From an uncultured beta proteobacterium (lineage in GTDB: Bacteria; Pseudomonadota; Gammaproteobacteria; Burkholderiales; Rhodocyclaceae), in NCBI GenBank assembly GCA_903910495.1, contig CAIVZW010000087.1:1-23226 (forward strand): DNA of 23,226 nt. Reading direction: 5' to 3'. Under the pieces are notes generated by a model. The model had not been told where the DNA came from and ran no database searches. It saw only the letters and a list, made by a program, of their open reading frames with translations. Positions 9,120-19,498 of the stretch are shown piece after piece (the first letter of the stretch is position 1; every line of letters starts with the position of its first letter). The translations under genes were made by a program, and so were the position numbers.

Positions 9120-9147
9120 TTGAAGGACAGAAGTTTCACGATATAAT
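9120..9147 (+). promoter_or_regulatory. Sigma-70-type promoter for gltB-gltD
   Basis: A perfect -10 TATAAT (9142-9147) lies 16 bases downstream of TTGAAG (9120-9125), a 4/6 match to TTGACA. The predicted start is near 9154. It points toward gltB, about 98 bases upstream of the start codon, with a terminator hairpin in between. Confidence 0.6.
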
Positions 9148-9170
9148 TCTAGGTCGTCCATTAAACGCAT

Positions 9171-9195
9171 AAGCTGGCTTCAGGCCGGCTTTTTT
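9171..9195 (+). terminator. Intrinsic terminator inside the gltB leader (possible attenuator)
   Basis: AAGCTGGC (9171-9178) pairs with GCCGGCTT (9184-9191), with one G-U pair and a five-base loop TTCAG, followed by T to 9195. It lies downstream of the TATAAT promoter and 56 bases before the gltB ATG, so it would end a transcript of about 42 nt unless read through. An outer helix 9159-9167/9198-9206 (nine pairs, two of them G-U) can enclose it. It may be an attenuator, or the end of a small RNA that starts at the same or an earlier promoter. Confidence 0.75.
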
Positions 9196-9251
9196 GACGT
9201 TTGGTGTTGTGCCCCAGTGTGATGACATTGATTTATGAGGATTCAAGCGTT

Positions 9252-12200
9252 ATGGATTCTGCTGTACCTGAGCGGCAAGGTCTCTATGACCCGGCCAACG
9301 AGCATGATGCCTGTGGCGTCGGTTTTGTAGCGCATATCAAGGGCCGGAAAAGCCACTCGATTATCCAGCAGGGCCTGCAAATCCTGAAAAATCTGGATCA
9401 CCGGGGTGCTGTTGGTGCCGATGCACTGATGGGTGACGGCGCGGGTATTCTGATCCAGATTCCGGATGCCTACCTTCGTGCTGAAATGTCCAGGCAGGGC
9501 GTCACCTTGCCGCGTGTCGGCGACTATGGCGTCGGCATGGTCTTTCTGCCTAAGGAATCGGCTTCGCGACTGGCCTGTCAGGAAGAGATCGAGCGCGCAG
9601 TCCGTGCTGAAGGACAGGTGATTCTCGGTTGGCGTGATGTACCGGTCAATCACGAGATGCCCATGTCGCCGACGGTTCGTGCCCGCGAACCGATCATTCG
9701 TCAGATCTTCATTGGCCGTGGTCCTGACGTGATGGTGACCGATGCACTGGAGCGCAAGCTTTACGTGATTCGCCGTCGTGCAGCCAACGCCATTCGGGCG
9801 CTCGGGTTGGAACACAGCAAGGAGTTTTACCAGCCGTCGATGTCAGCCCGAACCATTGTCTATAAGGGCTTGTTGCTCGCCGATCAGGTCGGCGAGTACT
9901 ATTTTGATCTCCAGGATCAACGCTGTGTTTCTGCGCTGGCGCTGGCGCATCAGCGCTTTTCTACCAATACTTTCCCAGACTGGCGCCTTGCCCACCCGTT
10001 CCGCATGATTGCTCACAACGGCGAGATCAACACCCTGCGTGGCAATTACAACTGGATGCGCGCGCGCGAAAAGGGAACGCATTCGCCGCTGCTCGGCGCC
10101 GACCTCGACAAGATCTGGCCACTGATTTACCCGAACCAGTCGGACTCGGCGTCGTTTGATAATGCACTTGAATTGCTGGTGATGGGAGGTTACTCGCTGG
10201 CGCACGCCATGATGATGCTGATTCCCGAGGCCTGGGAGTCGCATACCCTGATGGACGAAAAGCGTCGTGCCTTCTATGAGTACCACGCCGCCATGATGGA
10301 ACCGTGGGACGGTCCGGCTGCCGTGGCCTTTACCGATGGCCGCCAGATTGGCGCAACGCTTGACCGCAATGGTTTGCGTCCGGCACGTTATCTCGTCACC
10401 GACGACGATCTCGTGGTGATGTCTTCGGAATCCGGCGTGCTTCCGATTCCCGACGAGAAGATCGTCAAGAAATGGCGTTTGCAGCCGGGCAAGATGTTTC
10501 TCATTGACCTCGATCAGGGACGCATCATTGACGATCTTGAGTTGAAGGAATCGCTGTCGCGGCAGAAGCCCTATCAGGACTGGGTCGCACGCATCAACAT
10601 CAAGCTTGATGGACTGGCCGAGCCGGAAAATGCTGCTGCGCCCGAATGCTCGGCATCGCTGCTTGATCGCCAGCAAGCCTTCGGTTTCAGTCAGGAAGAC
10701 ATCAAGTTCATTCTGGAACCGATGGCCAAAACCGGCGAAGAGGCGACCGGTTCGATGGGCAATGACACTCCGCTGGCCGTGCTGTCCAGCAAGAACAAGC
10801 CGCTCTTCAACTATTTCCGCCAGTTATTCGCGCAGGTCACCAATCCTCCAGTCGATCCGATCCGCGAGCAACTGGTCATGTCGCTGGTGTCGTTCATCGG
10901 CCCGAAGCCGAATTTGCTCGGCATCAACGAAATCAACCCGCCCTACCGTCTGGAAGTAACCCAACCGGTTCTGAGTTTTGCCGACATCGCCAAGCTGCGT
11001 AATATTGCAGCGTATACGGATGACAAATTTCACTCGGCGGAGCTGCGCATCTGTTATCCGCTGGCCTGGGGCAAGGAGGGCGTCGAGGCGCGTTTGGCGT
11101 CCCTGTGCGCCGAGGCGGAAGACGCCGTGCATCGCGGATGCAGCATTCTGATCGTCTCCGATCGCAAGGTCAGCAAGGACAATGTCGCTATTCCCGCCTT
11201 GCTGGCCACCTCCGCCGTGCATCAGCATCTGGTGACGCAGGGTCTGCGGACCCGCGTTGGTCTGGTGGTTGAAACCGGCAGTGTTCGCGAAACCCATCAC
11301 TTCGCAGTGCTGGCCGGTTATGGCGCCGAGGCCGTACATCCCTATCTGGCACTCGAAACACTGCAGCAGTTGGCCGGCGATGATGCAGCCACGGCCGAGA
11401 AATACATCAAGCACTTCGTCAAGGCTGTGGGTAAAGGTCTGCTCAAGGTCATGTCCAAGATGGGCATTTCGACCTACATGTCCTACACCGGTGCGCAGAT
11501 CTTCGAAGCCATCGGTCTGCAGAAAAAGATGGTCGATAAGTACTTCACCGGGACTGCGTCTCAGGTTGAGGGTATCAGCGTTTTCGAGGTCATGGAAGAA
11601 GCCATTCGCTTGCACAGGCAGGCCTTCGGGGATGACCCCGTGCTGGCCAACATGCTCGATGCCGGCGGTGAATACGCCTATCGCGTCCGTGGTGAAGAGC
11701 ACATGTGGACACCGGATGCCATCGCCAAATTGCAGCACTCGACGCGCTCAGGCAAGTACGATACCTACAAGGAATACGCCCGGATCATCAATGACCAGAC
11801 GAAGCGTCACATGACGCTGCGCGGATTGTTCGAGATCAAGTCAGCGGGTCCGGCAGTGCCTCTGGATGAGGTCGAGTCGGCCAAGGAAATTGTCAAGCGT
11901 TTCGCCACTGGCGCCATGTCGCTCGGTTCAATCTCGACCGAGGCGCACAGCACGCTGGCGATTGCCATGAATCGTATCGGCGGCAGGTCGAATACGGGAG
12001 AAGGTGGCGAGGATCCGGCGCGCTTCAAACCGGTCAAGGGTGGCCAGATGGTCTCCGAGATCATTGGCCACGGGCGTATCGAGCGCGACTACCAGCTCAA
12101 GGAAGGCGATAGCCTGCGTTCGGCGATCAAGCAGGTGGCCTCCGGGCGTTTTGGTGTGACCGTCGAATACCTGGTCAATGCCGACCAGATCCAGATCAAG

Positions 12201-13940
12201 ATGGCGCAAGGCGCAAAACCCGGTGAAGGGGGCCAGTTGCCGGGGCATAAGGTCTCCGAGTACATCGGCTTCCTGCGCCACTCGGTGCCGGGTGTCGGGC
12301 TGATTTCGCCGCCGCCGCACCACGATATCTACTCCATCGAGGATTTGGCGCAGCTTATTCATGATCTGAAAAACGCCAATCCGAAGGCATCGATCAGTGT
12401 CAAGCTGGTTTCCGAAGTCGGCGTCGGTACAGTGGCGGCTGGAGTGACCAAAGCCAAAGCTGATCACATCGTGATCGCCGGCCACGATGGCGGGACAGGT
12501 GCCAGTCCCTTGTCATCGATCAAGTATACCGGTTCCCCGTGGGAACTCGGCCTTGCCGAAACGCAGCAGACGCTGGTGCTCAATCGTCTGCGCGGCCGTG
12601 TACGCGTCCAGGCTGACGGGCAGATGAAGACCGGTCGCGACGTGCTGATCGGTGCCCTGCTCGGCGCCGACGAGTTCGGCTTTGCCACGGCACCGCTCGT
12701 CGTCGAGGGCTGCATCATGATGCGCAAGTGCCATCTCAACACCTGCCCGGTCGGTGTGGCCACGCAGGATCCGGCATTGCGGCGCAAATTCTCGGGTCAG
12801 CCCGAACACGTGGTCAACTTCTTTTTCTTTGTCGCCGAAGAGTTGCGTGAATTGATGGCGCAGATGGGTGTGCGCAGGTTCGACGAGTTGATCGGTCGCG
12901 CCGATCTGCTCGAAATGCATAAGGGCATCAAGCACTGGAAAGCGAAGGGCCTCGACTACAGCCGCATCTTCCATCGTGCGGAGAGATTCCCGGGCGATCC
13001 GGTACTGCACTGCGAAGTTCAGGATCATGGCCTGATCAAGGCGCTTGACAACCAGCTCATCGAACTGGCCATGCCCGCCATTGATAAAGGCGAGAAGGTC
13101 AGCATCGAGCTTCCGATCCGTAACGCCAACCGTAGCGTCGGCGCCATGCTGTCTGGCCGTGTTGCCGAGAAATACGGGCATGCCGGTTTGCCGGACGACA
13201 CCATTTACGTCACGCTCAAGGGGTCGGCAGGGCAGAGTTTTGGCGCGTTGCTGGCGCATGGCGTGACCATGGATCTGGTCGGTGAAGGGAACGACTACGT
13301 TGGCAAGGGGCTTTCCGGCGGCCGTATCATCGTTCGTCCAAACCCCGGCTTCCACGGCGACACAACGGCCAACATCATCATCGGCAACACGGTACTCTAC
13401 GGTGCAACCGAGGGCGAGGCCTTCTTCGCCGGGGTGGCCGGAGAGCGTTTCGCGGTTCGTAACTCCGGAGCTACCGCTGTGGTCGAGGGCGTTGGTGATC
13501 ATGGCTGCGAGTACATGACCGGCGGCACCGTGGTGGTACTGGGCATGACCGGGCGCAATTTTGCCGCCGGGATGTCCGGTGGCGTGGCCTATGTATTTGA
13601 CGAGAATGGCAGCTTCGAATCGCGGTGCAACATGGCACAGGTGTCTCTGGAGCCGGTTGAGGAAGAAATCGCCGCACGTCAGGGCAGTGATTCCGGAGAT
13701 GAACTCGAGAGCCATGGCAAGGTCGATGTTCGTCACCTGGGTATGGTTGATGAAGAGTTGCTCAAGGGCCTGGTCGAGAAGCATGCCCGATATACGGGCA
13801 GCCTGCAGGCGCGCAGGATTCTCGATGACTGGGCAACATGCCGGTCACACTTCGTCAAGATCATGCCGCATGAATATCGTCGGGCGCTTACCGAAATGGC
13901 CGCACAGAAGGCAGAGAAACAGCAATTGGAGGCAGTGTAA
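9252..13940 (+). CDS. gltB: Glutamate synthase (NADPH) large subunit
   Basis: The 1562-residue flavoprotein hydrolyses glutamine and channels the ammonia to 2-oxoglutarate to make glutamate; GltD feeds electrons from NADPH. Cys21 in EHDACGVGF is the expected glutaminase nucleophile, exposed when a 20-residue propeptide is removed. The glutaminase domain covers about 21-430, the central domain about 480-790, and the FMN/synthase domain about 850-1225, with [17 protein letters not shown] and [10 protein letters not shown]. The C-terminal GXGXG beta-helix is at about 1290-1480. The 3Fe-4S ligands are Cys1154, Cys1160 and Cys1165 (spacing 6 and 5, as in the family). I chose ATG 9252 because it gives the conserved N-terminus; the frame is open to GTG 9201 but the extra 17 residues look like leader. 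A weak GAGG is about 11 bases upstream. The stop abuts gltD. Confidence 0.98.
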   Translation: MDSAVPERQGLYDPANEHDACGVGFVAHIKGRKSHSIIQQGLQILKNLDHRGAVGADALMGDGAGILIQIPDAYLRAEMSRQGVTLPRVGDYGVGMVFLPKESASRLACQEEIERAVRAEGQVILGWRDVPVNHEMPMSPTVRAREPIIRQIFIGRGPDVMVTDALERKLYVIRRRAANAIRALGLEHSKEFYQPSMSARTIVYKGLLLADQVGEYYFDLQDQRCVSALALAHQRFSTNTFPDWRLAHPFRMIAHNGEINTLRGNYNWMRAREKGTHSPLLGADLDKIWPLIYPNQSDSASFDNALELLVMGGYSLAHAMMMLIPEAWESHTLMDEKRRAFYEYHAAMMEPWDGPAAVAFTDGRQIGATLDRNGLRPARYLVTDDDLVVMSSESGVLPIPDEKIVKKWRLQPGKMFLIDLDQGRIIDDLELKESLSRQKPYQDWVARINIKLDGLAEPENAAAPECSASLLDRQQAFGFSQEDIKFILEPMAKTGEEATGSMGNDTPLAVLSSKNKPLFNYFRQLFAQVTNPPVDPIREQLVMSLVSFIGPKPNLLGINEINPPYRLEVTQPVLSFADIAKLRNIAAYTDDKFHSAELRICYPLAWGKEGVEARLASLCAEAEDAVHRGCSILIVSDRKVSKDNVAIPALLATSAVHQHLVTQGLRTRVGLVVETGSVRETHHFAVLAGYGAEAVHPYLALETLQQLAGDDAATAEKYIKHFVKAVGKGLLKVMSKMGISTYMSYTGAQIFEAIGLQKKMVDKYFTGTASQVEGISVFEVMEEAIRLHRQAFGDDPVLANMLDAGGEYAYRVRGEEHMWTPDAIAKLQHSTRSGKYDTYKEYARIINDQTKRHMTLRGLFEIKSAGPAVPLDEVESAKEIVKRFATGAMSLGSISTEAHSTLAIAMNRIGGRSNTGEGGEDPARFKPVKGGQMVSEIIGHGRIERDYQLKEGDSLRSAIKQVASGRFGVTVEYLVNADQIQIKMAQGAKPGEGGQLPGHKVSEYIGFLRHSVPGVGLISPPPHHDIYSIEDLAQLIHDLKNANPKASISVKLVSEVGVGTVAAGVTKAKADHIVIAGHDGGTGASPLSSIKYTGSPWELGLAETQQTLVLNRLRGRVRVQADGQMKTGRDVLIGALLGADEFGFATAPLVVEGCIMMRKCHLNTCPVGVATQDPALRRKFSGQPEHVVNFFFFVAEELRELMAQMGVRRFDELIGRADLLEMHKGIKHWKAKGLDYSRIFHRAERFPGDPVLHCEVQDHGLIKALDNQLIELAMPAIDKGEKVSIELPIRNANRSVGAMLSGRVAEKYGHAGLPDDTIYVTLKGSAGQSFGALLAHGVTMDLVGEGNDYVGKGLSGGRIIVRPNPGFHGDTTANIIIGNTVLYGATEGEAFFAGVAGERFAVRNSGATAVVEGVGDHGCEYMTGGTVVVLGMTGRNFAAGMSGGVAYVFDENGSFESRCNMAQVSLEPVEEEIAARQGSDSGDELESHGKVDVRHLGMVDEELLKGLVEKHARYTGSLQARRILDDWATCRSHFVKIMPHEYRRALTEMAAQKAEKQQLEAV

Positions 13941-15407
13941 ATGGGAAAGCCGACCGGCTTCATGGAAAATCAGCGTCTGTCCGAGGCCTATGAGCCTACC
14001 GAGACGCGTCTGAAGCATTATCGCGAATTTGTCGCAACGCTCAACGACGAGCAGGCCAGTGTGCAGGGTTCGCGCTGCATGGACTGTGGTATCCCGTTCT
14101 GCAACAACGGCTGCCCGGTCAATAACATCATCCCTGACTGGAACGATCTCGTTTATCGCGGCAACTGGGAGCAGGCACTTGCCGTGCTGCACTCGACCAA
14201 CAACTTTCCGGATTTTACCGGCCGTATTTGCCCGGCACCCTGCGAAGCGGCCTGTACCCTCACTATCAACAATGACCCAGTCGGCATCAAATCGATCGAG
14301 CATGCGATTGTCGATAAGGGTTGGCAGATGGGATGGATTGTGCCGCAGCCAGCGCCAGCAAAGACCGGGAAAAAAATTGCCATCATCGGTTCCGGACCGG
14401 CGGGAATGGCCGCCGCGCAGCAACTGGCGCGTGTCGGTCACGACGTCACCGTGTTCGAGAAGAACGACCGTGTCGGCGGCTTGCTCGGTTATGGCATACC
14501 TGATTTCAAACTTGACAAGTCCCTGATCGAGCGGCGTGTCAAGCAGATGCAGGCCGAGGGTGTTGTTTTCCGTACCCGGGTGATGGTCGGAAGCAAGGAG
14601 TTGCCACCGGGGATTGCCTGTGACGCAAGTGAACTCGTTTCCGCTGAGCAGATCAATAAAGACTTTGATGCGGTGATCCTTGCGGCCGGTTCGGAAGTGC
14701 CGCGTGATTTGCCGATTCCGGGACGCGAACTGAAGGGTGTCTATGCAGCGCTCCAGTTCCTGATTCCACAGAACAAGCAGGTGAGCGGCGGCAAGGCCAA
14801 TCCGATCAGCGCCAGGGGCAAGCACGTTGTGGTTATCGGCGGCGGCGATACCGGCTCCGATTGTGTGGGAACCAGCTATCGTCACGGCGCCGCTTCGGTA
14901 ACCCAGTTCGAAGTGATGCCGCAGCCGCCCGAGCAGGAAAACAGGGCACTGATCTGGCCGTACTGGCCGCTCAAGATGCGCACTTCCTCGTCGCATCTGG
15001 AAGGCGATACCCGGCGCGAGTTTGCCATTTCGACCAAGGAGTTCGTTGGAGAGAAGGGTGTGCTCAAGTCGCTGAAGACCGTCGAACTGGAGTGGAAGGA
15101 CGGCAGGATGAATGAAATTGCCGGAAGTGAAAAGACTTTCCCGGCCGACCTTGTTTTTCTGGCCATGGGCTTTGTCAATCCGGTGGGCGGACTGCTTGAC
15201 GCCTTCGGCGTCGAAAAGGATGTGCGCGGCAATGCCAGGGCGACGACTGACGGTGACGGTTGTTACGCTACCAGTGCGGCCAAGGTGTTTGCTGCCGGGG
15301 ATACGCGCCGCGGGCAGTCGCTGGTTGTCTGGGCGATCCGTGAAGGTCGCCAGTGCGCACGTGAGGTGGATGCTTTCCTGATGGGGGCAAGTACCCTGCC
15401 GCGCTGA
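13941..15407 (+). CDS. gltD: Glutamate synthase (NADPH) small subunit
   Basis: The 488-residue partner of GltB takes electrons from NADPH through FAD and two 4Fe-4S clusters. The N-terminal cysteines lie at 46, 49, 54 and 58 ([17 protein letters not shown]) and at 97, 101 and 105 ([12 protein letters not shown]). The FAD-binding turn is GSGPAG (150-155), followed by [18 protein letters not shown]. The NADPH turn is GGGDTGSD (300-307). The C-terminal [18 protein letters not shown] region closes the FAD site. ATG 13941 follows the gltB TAA directly, with GGAGG (13928-13932) eight bases upstream, so the two genes are tightly coupled. Length and motifs are ordinary for bacterial GltD. Confidence 0.98.
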   Translation: MGKPTGFMENQRLSEAYEPTETRLKHYREFVATLNDEQASVQGSRCMDCGIPFCNNGCPVNNIIPDWNDLVYRGNWEQALAVLHSTNNFPDFTGRICPAPCEAACTLTINNDPVGIKSIEHAIVDKGWQMGWIVPQPAPAKTGKKIAIIGSGPAGMAAAQQLARVGHDVTVFEKNDRVGGLLGYGIPDFKLDKSLIERRVKQMQAEGVVFRTRVMVGSKELPPGIACDASELVSAEQINKDFDAVILAAGSEVPRDLPIPGRELKGVYAALQFLIPQNKQVSGGKANPISARGKHVVVIGGGDTGSDCVGTSYRHGAASVTQFEVMPQPPEQENRALIWPYWPLKMRTSSSHLEGDTRREFAISTKEFVGEKGVLKSLKTVELEWKDGRMNEIAGSEKTFPADLVFLAMGFVNPVGGLLDAFGVEKDVRGNARATTDGDGCYATSAAKVFAAGDTRRGQSLVVWAIREGRQCAREVDAFLMGASTLPR

Positions 15408-15424
15408 CTGTCTTCCCGCGTAAT

Positions 15425-15459
15425 AAAACCCCGTTCCGGAGCGCCGGAACGGGGTTTTT
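15425..15459 (+). terminator. Strong intrinsic terminator after gltD
   Basis: AAAACCCCGTTCCGG (15425-15439) and CCGGAACGGGGTTTT (15444-15458) form a perfect 15-bp stem with loop AGCG, ending in a T-run. It starts 18 bases after the gltD stop. It should isolate the gltBD transcript from the gene at 15512. The A-run on the 5' arm means it could also work on the minus strand, but no minus-strand gene ends here. Confidence 0.95.
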
Positions 15460-15511
15460 GCTTTAGCTTCAGCCAAGGCTATGGCATAGTAGCGGCTGGC
15501 TTGATGGGGGA

Positions 15512-16270
15512 GTGGACAATGAATCGGAATTGCAAAAATCCTTGCAGGTAACTGCGCTGTCCAGCACGCTGGACAGCTATATGCTGGTGATTCTGTTGAT
15601 CATGATCGCTGCCGGAATCCTCGGTGGCGTGGCCAACTATTTTCTCAGCGATAAACAAAACGAACCCGCTCGCCATGATTGGGGAAAATACCTGATTCTC
15701 GGAGTGATTGCCGCTCTGACCGTGCCGCTCTTTCTGAACATGATTTCCAGCAACCTGCTGGAGGCGGCGCGTACACGTCCGGTTGATTTTTTCGTCTTCG
15801 CCGGTTTTTGCCTGATCTATGTAGTGGCCTCGCGCCGCGTCTTCGAGAACGTCGCCAACAAGCTGCTCGGCCAGATGGATCAGATGAAGCGCGAGATGAC
15901 TCAGATCAAACAGCAACGTCAGGATATGCCTCCGCCTGCGCCACGCGAGGATCCCTTGCCGCCTGTCGAAGCCGTCCCGCCAGCGCCGCCGGCCGTCGCC
16001 AAGCCCGAAGTCGTCAAGGAATCGCTGTCGTACAACGACATCGAGATCCTGCGTGCACTGGCTGGGGAAAACTACGTTTATGGCAATCTCGTCGGATTGA
16101 CCGACAAGACCGGTTTGGCCCGCGATCTGGTCAGCACGCGCCTGACTGTGCTCAAGAATCTCGGCATCATCGAAACGCGCATCAATGAAAAAAACGTCCT
16201 GCACTGGTATGTTTCACCCAAGGGGAAACAGATGCTGGGCGATATCCTCTCCGGGCAGGACGATCGATAG
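15512..16270 (+). CDS. Unrecognised membrane protein: three TM helices, coiled coil, winged-helix C-terminus
   Basis: I do not recognise this 252-residue protein with certainty. Residues 22-45, 58-80 and 90-108 are three hydrophobic helices; 110-137 is a Gln/Met/Lys-rich probable coiled coil (NKLLGQMDQMKREMTQIKQQ); 138-165 is Pro-rich linker; 170-247 resembles a MarR/winged-helix fold (YNDIEILRALAG, then DLVSTRLTVLKNLGIIETR and a beta-wing HWYVSPKGKQML). The order suggests a membrane-tethered, possibly oligomeric protein with a cytosolic DNA-binding or protein-binding head. The three-TM part reminds me of the module described alongside prokaryotic YEATS proteins, but this is memory, not a search. 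The start is GTG 15512, the only upstream start in frame; GGGGG sits almost against it, so TTG 15530 is a weak alternative. It lies between the gltBD terminator and glmU (30-base gap), possibly co-transcribed with glmUS. Confidence 0.88.
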   Translation: MDNESELQKSLQVTALSSTLDSYMLVILLIMIAAGILGGVANYFLSDKQNEPARHDWGKYLILGVIAALTVPLFLNMISSNLLEAARTRPVDFFVFAGFCLIYVVASRRVFENVANKLLGQMDQMKREMTQIKQQRQDMPPPAPREDPLPPVEAVPPAPPAVAKPEVVKESLSYNDIEILRALAGENYVYGNLVGLTDKTGLARDLVSTRLTVLKNLGIIETRINEKNVLHWYVSPKGKQMLGDILSGQDDR

Positions 16271-16300
16271 ATTGCCAGTCCGTTTCGCCGGGTAATTTCC

Positions 16301-17659
16301 ATGAATATCATCATCCTTGCCGCAGGGCAGGGCAAACGCATGCATTCCAATCTGCCCAAGGTCCTGCATCCACTGGCCGGCAAGGCGCTGCTTGCGCATG
16401 TCATCGATAGCGCACGCCGCCTGTCTCCACAAGCGCTTTGTCTGGTCTATGGCCATGGCGGCGATGCCGTTCGCACCACCCTTGATGCTCCGGATCTGGC
16501 CTGGGCCCTGCAGGAGCCGCAACTGGGCACCGGGCATGCCGTGCAGCAGGCCTTGCCGCATTTGAAAGGTGTCGGAACGACCCTCGTACTCTACGGCGAT
16601 GTGCCGCTGATTGAAACCGGGACGCTTAAGAAACTCCTGCACGCCGCGCAGGATGCGCTGGCCATTCTTACCGTTGAACTCGATGATCCGGGCGGTTACG
16701 GACGCATCGTGCGCAACAGTGCCGGGCAGGTTGTGCGTATCGTCGAAGAAAAAGATTCGACGGCAGAAGAACGGCGCATCCGTGAGATCAATACCGGCAT
16801 CATGGCCATGCCGACCGCACGTCTTGGCGAATGGCTAGCCCGCTTGTCCAACAACAATGCGCAGAAAGAGTATTACCTGACAGATATTGTCGGCATGGCG
16901 GTCGAGGAGGGCCTGCCCATCCGCACGGCCAACCCCGAACACGAATGGGAAGTGCTCGGCGTTAACAGCAAGGTGCAGCTTGCCGAACTCGAGCGCATTG
17001 CGCAACGACGCACTGCCGAGCAGTTGATGGAGCAGGGGGTGCGCCTTGCCGACCCCGCACGCCTGGATGTGCGCGGTGAACTGGTGTGCGGACGCGATGT
17101 GTTCATCGACGTGAATTGTGTTTTCGAAGGCAGGGTGGTGCTCGACGAAGCCGTTGAAGTCGGCCCCTGCTGTGTGCTGAAAAATACGCGTATCGGCGCC
17201 GGTACCCGTCTGGCGGCCTTTACCCATATCGAGGATGCCGTGGTCGGGCCGGACGGCATGATCGGCCCGTTTGCGCGTTTGCGTCCGGGCACCGAGCTGG
17301 CCGAGGATGTGCACATCGGCAACTTTGTCGAGATCAAGAAGAGCCGGATTGCAGCGCACTCGAAGGCCAACCACCTGGCCTACATTGGCGATGCCATTAT
17401 CGGCAGTCGGGTGAATATTGGGGCCGGCACGATTACCTGCAACTACGACGGGGCCAACAAGTTCCAGACCGTCATCGAGGACGACGCGTTCATCGGTTCG
17501 GATAGCCAACTCGTCGCGCCGGTCACAGTCGGTCGTGGCGCCACACTGGGAGCGGGAACCACGCTGACCAAGAATGCCCCGCCTGATACGCTGACCATTT
17601 CACGTGCCAGGCAAGTCTCCATTTCTGGCTGGAAACGGCCGGTCAAAACCAAAAAGTGA
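16301..17659 (+). CDS. glmU: Bifunctional UDP-GlcNAc pyrophosphorylase / glucosamine-1-phosphate acetyltransferase
   Basis: The 452-residue cytoplasmic enzyme acetylates GlcN-1-P and then uridylates it to UDP-GlcNAc for peptidoglycan and lipopolysaccharide. The N-terminal pyrophosphorylase domain (about 1-228) has [20 protein letters not shown], with Lys where many homologues have Thr in GxGTRM. GTGHA is at 76-80, YGDVPL at 98-103, and EINTGIM follows. The C-terminal left-handed beta-helix (about 250-440) has [20 protein letters not shown], the catalytic-type His358 in [11 protein letters not shown], and [11 protein letters not shown]. Length is standard. There is no strong Shine-Dalgarno before ATG 16301. 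It is followed eight bases later by glmS, which supplies the pathway upstream, so the pair forms a functional operon. Confidence 0.98.
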   Translation: MNIIILAAGQGKRMHSNLPKVLHPLAGKALLAHVIDSARRLSPQALCLVYGHGGDAVRTTLDAPDLAWALQEPQLGTGHAVQQALPHLKGVGTTLVLYGDVPLIETGTLKKLLHAAQDALAILTVELDDPGGYGRIVRNSAGQVVRIVEEKDSTAEERRIREINTGIMAMPTARLGEWLARLSNNNAQKEYYLTDIVGMAVEEGLPIRTANPEHEWEVLGVNSKVQLAELERIAQRRTAEQLMEQGVRLADPARLDVRGELVCGRDVFIDVNCVFEGRVVLDEAVEVGPCCVLKNTRIGAGTRLAAFTHIEDAVVGPDGMIGPFARLRPGTELAEDVHIGNFVEIKKSRIAAHSKANHLAYIGDAIIGSRVNIGAGTITCNYDGANKFQTVIEDDAFIGSDSQLVAPVTVGRGATLGAGTTLTKNAPPDTLTISRARQVSISGWKRPVKTKK

Positions 17660-17667
17660 TGTAAACC

Positions 17668-19497
17668 ATGTGTGGCATCGTTGCCGCGGTCGCTGACCGC
17701 AATATAGTTTCCGTACTTCTCGAAGGTTTGCGCCGGCTCGAATATCGAGGCTATGACTCGGCCGGGCTGGCGCTGATCAATGCCTCAGGCCTGCAGCGTT
17801 TGCGTGCCGTCGGCCGGGTGGCTGAACTGGCAGCCCAGGTCGATAAAACCGGTGCGGCCGGGCAAACGGGCATTGCCCACACGCGCTGGGCAACGCATGG
17901 CGTTCCCTGCGAGCGCAATGCCCATCCGCACGTCTCGGGGGGGCTGGCGGTCGTGCACAACGGCATTATCGAAAACCACGAGGCCTTGCGTTCCCGGCTG
18001 ATAGTCGAAGGCTACGAATTTACGTCGGATACCGATACCGAGGTAATCGCCCATCTTATCGTCTCCGAACTGAAAAGAGATCCTGATTTCTTTGCTGCCA
18101 CACGCGCCGCGATTGCCCAGTTGCAAGGGGCCTATGCCCTGGCGGTGCTGCGCGAATCCGATCCGGCGCGCGTGATTGTCGCCCGTGAAGGCTCGCCGCT
18201 GTTATTGGGCCTGACCGATGACGGCAACTATGCGGCCTCGGACGCCTCGGCCTTGCTGCAGGTCACGCGGCGTATCGTTTATCTGGAGAACGGCGATTGT
18301 GCCGAACTGATGCGCGACCGTTACCGCGTCACGCGTATCGATGGCACTCCGGTCGAACGTGCGGAAACCGAGTCGTCCCTTTCCGCCGATGCCGTCGAAC
18401 TCGGCCCGTATCGCCACTACATGCAAAAAGAGATATTCGAACAGCCGGTTGCGCTCTCCAACACGCTCGAAATGCTCGGAGCCATACACAGCATTCAGCC
18501 CGGACTGTTCGGTGCCAACACCGAAGAAGTGCTCAGGGATGTCCGGCAGGTGCTGATTATCGCCTGCGGCACCAGCTATCACGCCGGTCTGGTCGCGCGC
18601 TACTGGCTCGAAGGCATTGCCGGGATCCCGTGCAATGTTGAAGTGGCGAGCGAGTATCGTTACCGGGAGTCCGTTGCCGACCCGCAGACGCTGGTCGTCA
18701 CTCTGTCGCAGTCGGGCGAAACGGCGGACACCCTGGCCGCGCTGCAGCACGCCAGGGCACTTGGCATGAACCGTACCCTGTGCATCTGCAATGTGCCCGA
18801 GTCTTCACTGGTGCGCGAGAACGTGCTGCGCTTCATTACCCGCGCCGGTCCCGAGATCGGTGTCGCTTCAACCAAGGCCTTCACCACGCAACTTGCCGCG
18901 CTCTATCTGCTGACGCTGATCTTCGCCAAGCTGCGCGGCCGCCTTTCGCTGCAGCTTGAAGCTGCCGAACTGCAGGCCTTGCGTCACCTTCCGATAGCGG
19001 TAGCCAAGGTGCTCGAACTCGAACCGCAAATCAAGGCCTGGTCCGAACGTTTTGCCATGAAGCAGCACGCGCTCTTCCTCGGGCGCGGGCGGCATTATCC
19101 GATAGCCATGGAAGGCGCACTCAAACTCAAGGAAATTACTTATATCCATGCCGAAGCCTATGCCGCAGGCGAGTTGAAGCACGGTCCGCTGGCGCTGGTC
19201 GACAAGGATATGCCGGTGATTGCCGTCGCTCCGAACGACGCCTTGCTCGAAAAGCTGAAATCCAACCTGCAGGAAGTGCGTGCCCGCGGCGGCGAGCTCT
19301 ATGTGTTTGCCGACGCCGACAGTGAAATCGTCGCTTCGGATGGGGTACATGTCATGCGCCTGCCTGAGCATTACGGCCAGCTTTCGGCCTTGTTGCACGT
19401 TGTTCCATTGCAGTTGCTGGCCTATCACGTTGCACTGGTGCGCGGAACGGATGTCGATAAGCCGCGTAATCTGGCCAAATCGGTGACCGTGGAGTGA
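17668..19497 (+). CDS. glmS: Glutamine--fructose-6-phosphate aminotransferase (isomerising)
   Basis: The 609-residue enzyme makes glucosamine-6-phosphate from fructose-6-phosphate and glutamine, the committed step of amino-sugar synthesis. The start MCGIVAAV exposes Cys2 as the glutaminase nucleophile; this domain continues to about residue 220 with RWATHG and [11 protein letters not shown]. Two SIS sugar-binding domains follow (about 285-420 and 455-600), with [10 protein letters not shown] near 295, [11 protein letters not shown] near 345 and the conserved C-terminus ending KSVTVE. It lies eight bases after glmU, leaving no room for a glmS ribozyme, which is in any case a Gram-positive feature. 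Its stop is one base from the stop of the convergent trhA and no hairpin separates them. Confidence 0.98.
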   Translation: MCGIVAAVADRNIVSVLLEGLRRLEYRGYDSAGLALINASGLQRLRAVGRVAELAAQVDKTGAAGQTGIAHTRWATHGVPCERNAHPHVSGGLAVVHNGIIENHEALRSRLIVEGYEFTSDTDTEVIAHLIVSELKRDPDFFAATRAAIAQLQGAYALAVLRESDPARVIVAREGSPLLLGLTDDGNYAASDASALLQVTRRIVYLENGDCAELMRDRYRVTRIDGTPVERAETESSLSADAVELGPYRHYMQKEIFEQPVALSNTLEMLGAIHSIQPGLFGANTEEVLRDVRQVLIIACGTSYHAGLVARYWLEGIAGIPCNVEVASEYRYRESVADPQTLVVTLSQSGETADTLAALQHARALGMNRTLCICNVPESSLVRENVLRFITRAGPEIGVASTKAFTTQLAALYLLTLIFAKLRGRLSLQLEAAELQALRHLPIAVAKVLELEPQIKAWSERFAMKQHALFLGRGRHYPIAMEGALKLKEITYIHAEAYAAGELKHGPLALVDKDMPVIAVAPNDALLEKLKSNLQEVRARGGELYVFADADSEIVASDGVHVMRLPEHYGQLSALLHVVPLQLLAYHVALVRGTDVDKPRNLAKSVTVE

Positions 19498-19498
19498 G

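Larger units (their letters stand above)
8789..9251. other. 463-bp divergent intergenic region, pntA / gltB
   Basis: This is the longest stretch without a convincing gene. On the gltB side it contains an NtrC-like dyad (9094-9108), a sigma-70-like promoter (9120-9147) and an intrinsic terminator (9171-9195), listed separately. The pntA side (8789-8990) is AT-richer, with several A/T runs (8819-8825, 8920-8926, 8971-8977), but no clear promoter hexamers could be fixed; a TAGAAT on the minus strand near 8804-8809 is a possible -10 with no matching -35. A short open frame at 9013-9123 was rejected. No tRNA, repeat or mobile sequence is visible. Confidence 0.8.

Noticed and set aside
9013..9123. 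A 36-codon open frame (starting MGVSLNKGS) upstream of gltB that might be a leader peptide
   Set aside because: There is no properly spaced Shine-Dalgarno, the frame ends before the mapped-looking promoter -10 box and terminator, and it overlaps the NtrC-like dyad. It could not act as a leader for the TATAAT promoter.
9175..9190. A sigma-54-like TGGC-N8-CGGCT match that would put the NtrC-like site near -100
   Set aside because: The GG and GC have the right spacing, but the -12 element reads CGGC in place of TTGC and the whole match is the terminator stem, which explains it better.
12513..13784. A 423-codon open frame on the minus strand opposite gltB
   Set aside because: It overlaps the FMN and GXGXG regions of gltB, has no recognisable motif, and is explained by codon bias of gltB.
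13845..15476. A 543-codon open frame on the minus strand opposite gltD
   Set aside because: It runs through the gltD terminator hairpin and covers a gene with perfect GltD motifs on the plus strand. Its predicted protein shows no recognisable domain. Long antisense frames are common in GC-biased genes.
17660..17667. A glmS ribozyme or riboswitch
   Set aside because: Only eight bases separate glmU and glmS, and the known glmS ribozyme occurs in Gram-positive bacteria.
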